A stretch of DNA of 48,328 nucleotides from contig JAJVIO010000046.1 in the NCBI GenBank assembly GCA_022071975.1, positions 1 to 48,328 on the forward strand, read 5' to 3'. Of this stretch, positions 42,183 to 48,328 are shown one piece after another. The notes under the pieces were generated by a model. That model saw only the letters and a list, made by a program, of their open reading frames with translations. It was not told where the DNA came from and ran no database searches. Source of the stretch: Planctomycetota bacterium (GTDB lineage Bacteria; Planctomycetota; UBA8742; UBA2392). A program made the position numbers and the translations under genes. Each line of letters begins with the position of its first letter. Position 1 is the stretch's first letter.

Positions 42183-42992
42183 ATGGCGACCAGCGCTTCC
42201 GGCATCAACCTTTCTGCTTTCGGTGTAGCGCGTCGTCCCGTGCTGGCCACGGCGGCGCTGACCGAACGCGACGAAGTGCGGGTTGAGTTGAAACCGGCCG
42301 CCATGTTCGGCAGCAAGCACAAGCTGTCTGACCTTTCGGAAGAGCTGTTCGCCGAGTGGCGCCAGGGACTGTTGGGCTTGCCGCGTCCCATCGGTGTGGA
42401 CGTCGCCATCGACATTGAGGCCCTGGGCGCAGGCGGCACACGCCGCGCCCCGGCCCAGCGCATGCTGTGGGAACTGACCCACCGGCCGATCGATTTCGCC
42501 TTCTTCGGCGACGCGCCGCTGACGGACCGCGTGGGCGAGTTCGGCGTGCGCTTCCGCGCGTTGCTGGCGGCCAGCGCCTTTGAGCTTGGCAACGAGCTGC
42601 TTGAGGTCTACCCGCGCGCCAGCGTGGAGCTGCTTGAGTTCAAGGGCCAGTACCGCGACGGCGCGGCGCACCACACCGCCCAAGGCTGGAAGGCCGATGA
42701 TCGCAACAAGCGCGCCGACAAGCTGATGGTCAAGCTGCTGGAAGAGCTGGGCATCAACCCCGGCCACGGCGCGGACAAGCTGAACGCGGACGACCTGGAC
42801 GCCATCCTGTGCGCCCTCACGGCCCTGGGGGCTTCTCTGGCCCAGGGCGTGCTGTCGGGCGTCGAGCTTGACCGCGAAATCAGCGAGCGCATTGCCCGCC
42901 GCGCCAACAGCCAGCCCGCCGAGTTCACCGCACCGGCAGCCTGCGCCGTGCTAGCGCGCCCGTTCTGGGAAACGGTCACTGTCAGCCGTTAA
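42183..42992 (+). CDS. DUF429 family protein
   Basis: GAGGATT precedes ATG 42183. The match rests on 'PIGVDVAIDIEALGAGGTRRAPAQRMLW' (the family's 'DiP.GL...g.R..D..aR' region), 'LLEVYPRASVELLEFKG' (its 'EvyPra.f..l' strand) and 'NADDLDAILCALTALGASLAQG' (its terminal 'D.lDAl.cA.tA'). DUF429 is predicted to have an RNase H-like nuclease fold but has no established role. The acidic residues at those places fit a metal site. Length 269 aa. Confidence 0.7.
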   Translation: MATSASGINLSAFGVARRPVLATAALTERDEVRVELKPAAMFGSKHKLSDLSEELFAEWRQGLLGLPRPIGVDVAIDIEALGAGGTRRAPAQRMLWELTHRPIDFAFFGDAPLTDRVGEFGVRFRALLAASAFELGNELLEVYPRASVELLEFKGQYRDGAAHHTAQGWKADDRNKRADKLMVKLLEELGINPGHGADKLNADDLDAILCALTALGASLAQGVLSGVELDREISERIARRANSQPAEFTAPAACAVLARPFWETVTVSR

Positions 42993-43040
42993 GCAGTCCT
43001 GTTTCAGCCGCCAACACGCCCCTTCCTGTCGATTCCGGGC

Positions 43041-43052
43041 TATACTTCAGTC
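43041..43052 (+). promoter_or_regulatory. Candidate leaderless promoter (-10 box)
   Basis: TATACT (43041-43046), five of six bases of the consensus, lies 6 nt before ATG 43053. No Shine-Dalgarno and no clear -35 box were found. Confidence 0.4.
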
Positions 43053-43688
43053 ATGCTGAGCCCGGACCAGATGCGGACCAATTTCGAAAGGGCGTTGGAA
43101 CTCATGGGCCAATTTGCCGAAGGCGAAGCACCGCCCCAGAAGGCCGCGAAGAAGATCGCTCAGCGACTTGAGGAAATGGGCATTCCCTACGTGGTAGCGG
43201 GTGGGCTCGCCGTTGCCGCCAACGGCCTGATGCGCTCCACGGAAGATGTGGACCTGATCCTCACCAAGGAGGGGCTTGCGAAGTTCAAGGAACGCTGGGT
43301 CGGCGCCGGCTGGGTGGAACGATTCAAGGGGTCTAAAGGACTCATGGACGCGGAGTACAAGCTGAAGGTCGACATACTCACAACCGACGAAAAGCCGGGA
43401 GACGGCAAGACCTGCCCCTTCAACTTCCCGGACCCGGCAACCGTGGGCGAGCCGGTCGGAGGTATCTGGGGCGGCATGCGGCTGCTGGACCTGAAGTCCC
43501 TGATCGAGCTCAAGCTGGCGAGTTGGATGACCAGCCCGCACCGCCTGCGCGATGGCGACGACGTAGTCCGGCTGATCAAGTTGAACGACCTGCCGCGTGA
43601 GTATGGAAACCGATTGCACGAATACGTGCGCTCGAAGTTCAACGAGTGCTGGGACCTCGCCCAGGTCAAAGACCCCTACGAAGACTAG
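43053..43688 (+). CDS. Nucleotidyltransferase-fold protein (AbiEii-like/minimal NT)
   Basis: 'IPYVVAGGLAVAANGLMRSTEDVDLIL' contains the GG...T-x-DVD pattern of the nucleotidyltransferase superfamily, with the two metal-binding acidic residues in 'TEDVD'. A third is probable in 'LKVDILT'. Such proteins include AbiEii-type toxins and MNT antitoxins, but no HEPN or AbiEi partner is adjacent. The helical C-terminal part ('LIELKLASWMTSPHRLRDGDDVVRLIKLNDLP') is typical of this group. Length 211 aa. It starts after a TATACT box with no leader. Confidence 0.75.
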   Translation: MLSPDQMRTNFERALELMGQFAEGEAPPQKAAKKIAQRLEEMGIPYVVAGGLAVAANGLMRSTEDVDLILTKEGLAKFKERWVGAGWVERFKGSKGLMDAEYKLKVDILTTDEKPGDGKTCPFNFPDPATVGEPVGGIWGGMRLLDLKSLIELKLASWMTSPHRLRDGDDVVRLIKLNDLPREYGNRLHEYVRSKFNECWDLAQVKDPYED

Positions 43689-43745
43689 GCCGGAATTCCC
43701 GCAGTTTCAGCGGCCGTTGGTCGAAACATGGTGGGGAGGTCCGCC

Positions 43746-44324
43746 ATGTTCAAACCGCTTGCCGTCAGCAACCGTTTCGTGGCAGAGAACATCGCCACGC
43801 ACTCCGCCTCGCAGCTTGCCGCCCGCGCTTTGGCCCAGGGGGCCGTTGAGCGCGGCCTGCCAGTAGCCTTCACCAGCAGCCTGGCGCTGGCCCGCAGCCC
43901 GCAGAGCCGCCGCGAGCTCGAGCTGGTGGCCGACGACTGGCGCTGGATCGCGGAGATTCCCGGTTTCCGGCTTGGCTCCGCGCCGGGCTGGGTGAAGCAC
44001 GCGGCCACGGGCGTTCCGGTCCGCGTGCACCAGGCCGGGACACCGATCCTGGGCGGCCCGGTCTGCTGGCCCGATCCCGCGACCGATTCCGAACTCTACT
44101 GCGGCATACCCGTGCTGCGCCTCAACGCATGGCTGGAAAGCGAAATCGCGCGGGCATTGAACTCGCCGGCCGGCCCCTGCCACGAGAGCAACGTGTTGGC
44201 CGCCATCGTGGCATCCGGCGCCACGCTGGACCGCGCCCTTGAGCTGCACCCCTACGTGGCGGAGCGCTACCAGGACCTGTGGGAGCGCGCCCGGGCGCAG
44301 CAGCTGTGGACTGCCGTCGCCTGA
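43746..44324 (+). CDS. Hypothetical protein, 192 aa
   Basis: GGGAGG lies 6 nt before ATG 43746. The protein (MFKPLAVSNRFVAENIATHSASQL...) has a Pro/Gly/Trp-rich middle ('GAPGW' is absent but 'RLGSAPGWVKH', 'GGPVCWPDPATDSELYCGIPVLRL' stand out) and helical ends. There is no signal peptide or membrane helix. I do not recognise any domain. It lies 57 nt after the nucleotidyltransferase-like gene on the same strand. Confidence 0.65.
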   Translation: MFKPLAVSNRFVAENIATHSASQLAARALAQGAVERGLPVAFTSSLALARSPQSRRELELVADDWRWIAEIPGFRLGSAPGWVKHAATGVPVRVHQAGTPILGGPVCWPDPATDSELYCGIPVLRLNAWLESEIARALNSPAGPCHESNVLAAIVASGATLDRALELHPYVAERYQDLWERARAQQLWTAVA

Positions 44325-44383
44325 CCTGTTGACTCCGGAAAAACCGAGTCCAGACTCCTGTTTCCGTTTGAGGAAGCAGAGTC
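44325..44383 (+). promoter_or_regulatory. Leader of the E1-beta gene with four GACTC/GAGTC words
   Basis: The 59 nt before ATG 44384 contain GACTC, GAGTC, GACTC and GAGTC. The first pair can form a short stem around an A-rich loop. The last word overlaps the space between GAGGAAG (ribosome site) and the ATG. They could be operator half-sites; no regulator is known. Confidence 0.3.
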
Positions 44384-45364
44384 ATGGCCAAGGGCATCAC
44401 ATACGTCGAGGCGATCAACGAGGGTCTGCGCGAAGAGATGCAGCGCGACGAGGACGTGTTCTGCCTCGGCGAGGACATCGGCATCTACGGCGGCGCCTTC
44501 GGCGTCACCAAGGGCCTGCTGGAAGAGTTCGGCCCTGAGCGCGTCTGGGACACCACCCTGGCCGAATCCGCCATCATCGGAAACGCCATCGGCGCGGCCC
44601 TCTACGGCCTGCGCCCGGTGGTCGAAATGCAGTTCGCCGACTTCGTGGCCTGCGGCTTCAACCAGCTGGTCAGCAACGCCGCCAAGATCCACTATCGCTG
44701 GGGACCGCGCGTGCCCATGGTGGTGCGCCTGCCCTGGGGTGGCGGCGTCAGCGGCGGGCCGTTCCATTCGGGTTGCATGGAAGCCTGGTTCCTGAACGTG
44801 CCGGGCCTGAAGCTGGTGGTGCCCAGCACCACGGGCGACGCCAAGGGGCTGCTCAAGGCCGCGATTCGCGACGACAACCCCGTGCTCTACTTCGAGCACA
44901 AGCACCTGTACCGCGACCCCAAGCTGCGCGAAGACCTGGGCGAGGTCGAGCCCACACCGATCGGCAAGGCGCGCCTGGCGCGGGAAGGCCGCGACGCCAG
45001 CGTGGTCACCTTCGGCATCATGGTTCATTACGCCGAGCAGGCGGCCGAGAAGCTGGCCCAGGAGGGCATCGAAGTCGAGGTGCTGGACCTGCGCAGCCTG
45101 CGCCCGTACGACGAAGCGGCGATCAAGGCCACGGTCGAGAAAACCAACCGCGTGCTGGTGGTGAACGAGGCCACGCTGATGGGCAGCGTGGCGGGCGAGT
45201 TCGCCAGCTTCATCAGCGAGCACTGCTTCGAGCACCTGGACGCGCCGGTGATGCGCCTGGGCGCGCTCGAAACGCCGATCCCCTACGCGCCCGAGCTCGA
45301 GCAGGCCATGCTGCCCAATGCGGCCAAGATCGAAGCTGCCTTGCGCAAACTGGTGAGTTACTAG
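44384..45364 (+). CDS. 2-oxoacid dehydrogenase E1 component, beta subunit
   Basis: GAGGAAG precedes the ATG. The 326-aa product is a full E1-beta: 'MAKGITYVEAINEGLREEM', 'VFCLGEDIGIYGGAFGVTKGLLEEFG', 'DTTLAESAIIGNAIGAALYGLRPVVEMQF', 'FHSGCMEAWFLNVPGLKLVVPSTTGDAKGLL' and 'LDLRSLRPYDE'. It pairs with an E1-alpha subunit to decarboxylate a 2-oxoacid using thiamine diphosphate. Pyruvate or branched-chain oxoacids are possible and cannot be separated by eye. E1-alpha and E3 are not in this window. Downstream are a Rieske gene and E2. Confidence 0.92.
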   Translation: MAKGITYVEAINEGLREEMQRDEDVFCLGEDIGIYGGAFGVTKGLLEEFGPERVWDTTLAESAIIGNAIGAALYGLRPVVEMQFADFVACGFNQLVSNAAKIHYRWGPRVPMVVRLPWGGGVSGGPFHSGCMEAWFLNVPGLKLVVPSTTGDAKGLLKAAIRDDNPVLYFEHKHLYRDPKLREDLGEVEPTPIGKARLAREGRDASVVTFGIMVHYAEQAAEKLAQEGIEVEVLDLRSLRPYDEAAIKATVEKTNRVLVVNEATLMGSVAGEFASFISEHCFEHLDAPVMRLGALETPIPYAPELEQAMLPNAAKIEAALRKLVSY

Positions 45365-45392
45365 CTGCTCAGGGCGGCAGGAATTCCGGGTG

Positions 45393-45414
45393 GGCCCGAC
45401 AATCCTGTCGGGCC
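45393..45414. repeat. Hairpin after E1-beta
   Basis: GGCCCGACA and TGTCGGGCC form a perfect 9-bp stem with an ATCC loop, 29 nt after the stop. It is followed by GGCTGAGCGCAGCGAAGCC, which can form a further small stem. No T-run is present. Confidence 0.55.
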
Positions 45415-45480
45415 GGCTGAGCGCAGCGAAGCCGAAGATGTCGGCGCCACCCAACTTCGCGGTTTCATGTAAGGCAGTTC

Positions 45481-45789
45481 ATGGCCCGCATCCGGCTCTG
45501 CACAGTGGACCAAGCGCCCAAGCCCAACAAGGGCGCGCACTTCGACGTGGGCGAAGGGCCCGGCATCGCGCTGTTCAACGTGGACGGCAAGTTCTACGCC
45601 ATTGACGACAACTGCCCCCACATGCACGCGCCGCTGCATGACGCCATCTGCGCGCGCGGCGTGGTCACCTGCATCTGGCACGGCTGGCAGTTCGAACTCA
45701 AAACTGGCGCCAGCCTGATGAGCGACCACATCAGCGTGAAGACGTACCCCGTCGAGGTCGATGGAGGCGAGATTTTCGTTACGCTGTAA
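45481..45789 (+). CDS. Rieske [2Fe-2S] ferredoxin, 102 aa
   Basis: The protein is a stand-alone Rieske domain. Cluster ligands are C45-P-H47 in 'DDNCPHMHAPLHDA' and C64-I-W-H67-G in 'VVTCIWHGWQFELKTG'. There is no signal peptide, so it is a soluble cytoplasmic electron carrier like NirD- or dioxygenase-type ferredoxins. AAGG precedes the ATG. Its place between E1-beta and E2 on the same strand is unusual and suggests co-expression with the dehydrogenase complex. Confidence 0.9.
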   Translation: MARIRLCTVDQAPKPNKGAHFDVGEGPGIALFNVDGKFYAIDDNCPHMHAPLHDAICARGVVTCIWHGWQFELKTGASLMSDHISVKTYPVEVDGGEIFVTL

Positions 45790-45859
45790 GCACGGCTCTC
45801 AGGACTTCCGCAGCCCGTCACCGGTGCTATTCTCCGGCCCCGGGACGAAAGGACACACC

Positions 45860-47263
45860 ATGTCGGATATCGAAATGCTGATGCCCAAGATGGGCGAATC
45901 CATTGCCGAAGCAACCATCGTGCGCTGGGTCAAGAATGTTGGCGACACGGTCAAGAAAGACGAGACCGTGCTCGAGATCTCGACCGACAAGGTTGACAGC
46001 GAAGTGCCCGCACCCGCCAGCGGCGTCCTGACGGAAATCCTGTTCAACGCTGACGACACCGTCGAGGTCGGCAAGGTGATCGCGCGCATCAGCAGCTCCG
46101 GCGCGGCCCCGGCCGCCGCCAAGGCGCCCGCCGCAGCCACGGCCCAGAAGGCCGAAGGCGGCAACGGCAAACACCAGCCCGTGACCGCGACGGCTACTGC
46201 ATTAGCCGAAAGGCCGGCCGCGCAGCACGCCGGACCTCGAGGGGACACGGTGGTTCCGCGCCATGACGGCAAGCGCTTCTACAGCCCCGTCGTGCGCGCC
46301 ATGGCCAAAGACAGCAACGTGAGCCTGGAAGAGATCGAGCACCTGCCCGGCAGCGGCAAGGACGGCCGGGTGACCAAACAGGATTTTGAATCCTACCTGC
46401 AGAACCGCACCAGCGCTCCGCCTGCGCGCATCATGGAAGTGGGCACCGGCGCCCCGCGCGCCGAAGCGCCCGCAACCGCAGTCGCGCCTGCACGGAGCGC
46501 GCTGGGGGAGAAGAAGACCCTGGAGCAGCTGGGCCTGGCCGGCAAGAACATCGAAGTGGTGAAGATGAGCACCGTGCGCAAGGCCATCGTGAAGGCCATG
46601 CGCAACACGCTCGACACCGCGGCGCACGTGAACCAGGTGCACGAGGTGGACATCACCAAAATTGTGAAGTTCCGCGAGAGCATCAAGAATCGCTTCAAGA
46701 AGGAGTACGGTTTCAACCTGACGTACACCAGCTTCTTCATCTGGGCGGCGTGCCGCGCCTTGGAGCGCTACCCGATGGTCAATTCGATCATCAACGGCGA
46801 CGAGATCATCATCAAGAAGTTCGTGAACCACGGCTTCGCGGTCGCGCTCGATTCCGGCGACCTGATCGTGCCCAACATCAAGAACTGCCAGAACCTCAAC
46901 CTGGTGGGGATCGCGACCGCCGTGGACGACCTCGGCAACCGCGCCAAGCAGGGCAAGCTGAATCCTGACGACACCAGCGGCGGCACCTTCACGCTGACCA
47001 ACGTGGGCAGCTTCGGGCCGATCTTCGGCATGCCGCTGATCAACCAGCCTGAAAGCGCGATCATGGGCGCAGGCAAAATCGTCAAGCGCCCGGTGATGGT
47101 GACGGAAGATTCCTGGGGCTTCCGCGACATGGTCTACCTGAGCCTGGCGTTCGACCACCGCCTGGTGGACGGCGCGCTCGCGGGCCGCTTCATGATGGCC
47201 GTAGAGGAAGAGCTGCTGAACTTCGACACGGCCTCAACCGGCCTCGAACGCCGCCTGGGGTAA
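45860..47263 (+). CDS. 2-oxoacid dehydrogenase E2, dihydrolipoamide acyltransferase
   Basis: AAAGGA lies 7 nt before ATG 45860. Domains in order: lipoyl domain (about 1-78) with the lipoylated lysine K44 in 'EISTDKVDSEVPAP'; Ala/Pro linker; E1/E3-binding domain at about 136-178 ('YSPVVRAMAKDSNVSLEEI...GRVTKQDFESYL'); second linker; catalytic domain from about 240, with H433 in 'FDHRLVDGALAGRF' and 'TFTLTNVGSFG'. The 467-aa form with one lipoyl domain resembles branched-chain or acetoin-type E2. A TATTCT box lies at 45828-45833. Confidence 0.92.
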   Translation: MSDIEMLMPKMGESIAEATIVRWVKNVGDTVKKDETVLEISTDKVDSEVPAPASGVLTEILFNADDTVEVGKVIARISSSGAAPAAAKAPAAATAQKAEGGNGKHQPVTATATALAERPAAQHAGPRGDTVVPRHDGKRFYSPVVRAMAKDSNVSLEEIEHLPGSGKDGRVTKQDFESYLQNRTSAPPARIMEVGTGAPRAEAPATAVAPARSALGEKKTLEQLGLAGKNIEVVKMSTVRKAIVKAMRNTLDTAAHVNQVHEVDITKIVKFRESIKNRFKKEYGFNLTYTSFFIWAACRALERYPMVNSIINGDEIIIKKFVNHGFAVALDSGDLIVPNIKNCQNLNLVGIATAVDDLGNRAKQGKLNPDDTSGGTFTLTNVGSFGPIFGMPLINQPESAIMGAGKIVKRPVMVTEDSWGFRDMVYLSLAFDHRLVDGALAGRFMMAVEEELLNFDTASTGLERRLG

Positions 47264-47283
47264 TGTATCGCAAGTTGCGCTCT

Positions 47284-47316
47284 GACGGGGCAGGCGCTTT
47301 CGGCGCCTGTCCTGTC
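47284..47316. terminator. Hairpin between convergent E2 and toxin genes
   Basis: The arms 47284-47297 and 47303-47316 form a 14-bp stem with two G-U pairs and a 5-nt loop. Only a weak T-rich stretch (CACTTTCT) follows on the plus strand. It probably ends the E2 transcript. Confidence 0.5.
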
Positions 47317-47331
47317 GCACTTTCTGGAGAA

Positions 47332-47637
47332 TCAGTCGTCCAGCAAGCGACGCGGCAGATCGCTGAACGAACGCGATGGATGGTAGATGCCGATCACCAC
47401 GACTCGATCGGTTTCTACCACATAGAATACGCGATACTTGAACCGGGGTACCAGCACGCGCCGGACACCGGGCAGGATTTCCAACCCAAGACTTGGAAAC
47501 TCCAGTAACCCCTCGATGGTCAGTTCCAACGCGGATTTGAATCGTTGGCCGAGTCCGTCACGGCGGGCCTCGTAGAATTCAATCGCTTCCGCCGCCTCGG
47601 CAAGGGCGGAGTCGCGAATGTGAAGGCCGTAGGTCAC
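47332..47637 (-). CDS. ParE/RelE-superfamily toxin
   Basis: The 101-aa product starts at GTG 47637 (MTYGLHIRDSALAEAAEAIEFYEARRDGLGQRF). Two N-terminal helices are followed by a beta sheet ending 'PRFKYRVFYVVETDRVVVIGIYHPSR', the ParE/RelE plasmid-stabilisation pattern. Its GTG overlaps the antitoxin TGA (GTGA), the usual coupling for these pairs. Whether it poisons gyrase (ParE) or cuts mRNA (RelE) cannot be told; the 'FYEARRDGLGQRF' start is more ParE-like. Confidence 0.88.
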   Translation of the reverse strand: MTYGLHIRDSALAEAAEAIEFYEARRDGLGQRFKSALELTIEGLLEFPSLGLEILPGVRRVLVPRFKYRVFYVVETDRVVVIGIYHPSRSFSDLPRRLLDD

Positions 47638-47861
47638 GAGTGGGTCTTGCCTGAGAGACGGCGTTTCGCTTCCGCCCAAGGTAGCGTGTTTTCCGGCGCC
47701 GCCTGGTGTTCGGCCAGTTTCTTTCTGGCGTACTCCAGTTCGGATGCAACCACCGGCTCGCTTTCCGAAAGCGATTGCCAAAGCGCCAGCGCCAGCGCCA
47801 GTCGTTCGTCATCGCGCAGCTTGAGGGCCTGCAGAGTGAGCTGTTTCGCGCCTTCAGTCAT
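47634..47861 (-). CDS. Antitoxin of the addiction-module (PF09720-like) family
   Basis: The 75-aa protein is MTEGAKQLTLQALKLRDDERLALALALWQSL... with an acidic, Lys-rich C-terminal half ('ELEYARKKLAEHQAAP'). The 'L..AL.L...ER..La..L..SL' pattern matches the putative addiction-module antitoxins that pair with ParE toxins. It is encoded first, as usual, and overlaps the toxin start by 4 nt. A TAAACT box 6 nt before the ATG overlaps an inverted repeat that may be its operator. Confidence 0.82.
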   Translation of the reverse strand: MTEGAKQLTLQALKLRDDERLALALALWQSLSESEPVVASELEYARKKLAEHQAAPENTLPWAEAKRRLSGKTHS

Positions 47862-47876
47862 AGCTTGAGTTTACTC
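47862..47876 (-). promoter_or_regulatory. Operator/promoter of the toxin-antitoxin pair
   Basis: The minus strand has TAAACT (47873-47868) ending 6 nt before the antitoxin ATG. It lies in the inverted repeat GAGT-AA-ACTC (47876-47867). Autorepressor binding there would cover the -10 box. No ribosome site lies between the box and the ATG. Confidence 0.45.
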
Positions 47877-48043
47877 CCAAATGGCTCAACGCGGAAGCAG
47901 ATGTCGCGACTTGGACTCGCAGGGCTGACTGTTTCAAGCTTCATGCGAAGTCGGCGCTCAGTCCATGATTCCGCGGCATTGGCTGAAATTCCTGGCGGTG
48001 TGCAGCGTTACAACATTACGACCTCGTTTGCAGGAGTGCCGTC

Positions 48044-48328
48044 ATGGCCGAACAGAAGAAGAAACGCCGCATCCTCAAGCCGCTGCTACTGGGCGGCGTG
48101 GCATTGGCCGCCGCCATCCAGCTGGTGCCCTATGGGCGCAACCACAGCAACCCGCCTGTCACGGCCGAGCCCCAATGGGACAGCGCCGCCACCCGCGACC
48201 TGGCCAAGCGCGCGTGCTTCGATTGCCACAGCAACGAAACCGTGTGGCCCTGGTACTCGCATGTTGCGCCGGTTTCATGGCTGCTGCAGCGCGATGTGGA
48301 TGAGGGGCGCAGCAAGCTGAACTTCTCG
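48044..48328 (+). CDS. Haem-binding-domain membrane protein (partial, C-terminus off the window)
   Basis: AGGAG lies 8 nt before the ATG; 95 codons are visible to the edge. After a basic start (MAEQKKKRR), residues 10-30 form a signal/anchor helix. The domain then matches the haem-binding (PF14376-like) family: '[39 protein letters not shown]', which contains a CxxCH haem-c motif. In complete family members this is a short periplasmic domain. Electron transfer is likely; partner unknown. Confidence 0.85.
   Translation, partial: MAEQKKKRRILKPLLLGGVALAAAIQLVPYGRNHSNPPVTAEPQWDSAATRDLAKRACFDCHSNETVWPWYSHVAPVSWLLQRDVDEGRSKLNFS

Noticed and set aside
43053..43688. AbiE-type defence system
   Set aside because: Only a nucleotidyltransferase-like gene is present; no AbiEi-like or HEPN partner adjoins it, and the HEPN-like gene is about 13 kb away.
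1..48328. tRNA, rRNA, integrase or prophage genes
   Set aside because: No cloverleaf with a tRNA 3' end, rRNA core sequence, integrase motif or phage structural gene was recognised on either strand.

Overview
The window is GC-rich, densely coded bacterial chromosome. The best taxonomic clue is the adjacent DUF1549/DUF1553 (14613-16301) and Tat-exported DUF1501 (13207-14505) gene pair, a combination typical of Planctomycetota. A secreted HEAT-VWA protein and a very large secreted terpene-cyclase-fold protein nearby fit the same phylum. I infer a planctomycete or close PVC relative. No rRNA, tRNA, IS element, prophage or CRISPR array was found. Most genes are chromosomal housekeeping, envelope or hypothetical functions.

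Layout. 1-1234 (-): an ABC-ATPase/GNAT fusion cut by the window edge, with a 79-aa partner. 1442-7273: arginase, a tiny basic protein, a membrane-anchored coiled-coil protein, an Lnt-like membrane protein with a degenerate catalytic site, a cysteine-less rhodanese lipoprotein, two very small genes and a helical-repeat lipoprotein. 7485-10481: a 998-aa lipoprotein built of about 20 Gly/Asn-rich repeats, with its own promoter and terminator. 10629-13069: aminopeptidase P, a hypothetical and a HAD phosphatase. 13207-18697: the planctomycete-type export genes. 18790-21862: adenosine deaminase (bracketed by two hairpin-rich elements), a long-form dCTP deaminase, a molybdopterin-domain protein and a 41-aa membrane peptide. 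21973-28313: the cyclase-fold protein, a zinc-ribbon membrane protein, Dps, a class-C beta-lactamase-fold esterase and a DUF998 membrane protein. 28401-32798 (-): a protein with a C-terminal HEPN-like motif and an 850-aa-class TPR protein. 33051-36807: an HTH-receiver regulator followed by PilT- and PilB-type ATPases, suggesting type IV pilus twitching and its control. 36906-38063: DUF445. 38067-40590 (-): a compact three-gene operon for a NorB/cbb3-like haem protein, a c-type cytochrome lipoprotein and a precorrin-2 dehydrogenase. 40665-43688 and 43746-44324: DNA glycosylase, thioredoxin-like protein, DUF429 protein, a nucleotidyltransferase-fold protein and a hypothetical. 44384-47263: E1-beta and E2 of a 2-oxoacid dehydrogenase with a Rieske ferredoxin between them. 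47332-47861 (-): a ParE-type toxin-antitoxin pair. 48044-end: a truncated haem-binding-domain protein.

The strongest unusual signals are four. (i) The haem-copper-oxidase-like subunit keeps the haem histidines and one Cu/Fe-B histidine but has no His-His pair in the seventh helix. (ii) Two mosaic multi-hairpin elements flank the adenosine deaminase gene and overlap neighbouring stop codons. (iii) The Gly/Asn repeat lipoprotein looks like a secreted solenoid. (iv) Several genes carry a TATAAT-like box ending exactly 6 nt before the ATG with no Shine-Dalgarno, which suggests leaderless mRNAs.

Limits: all identifications are by eye from motifs and family knowledge. No database search was run. 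Starts were chosen from Shine-Dalgarno spacing, signal-peptide position and family length, and are stated where uncertain.
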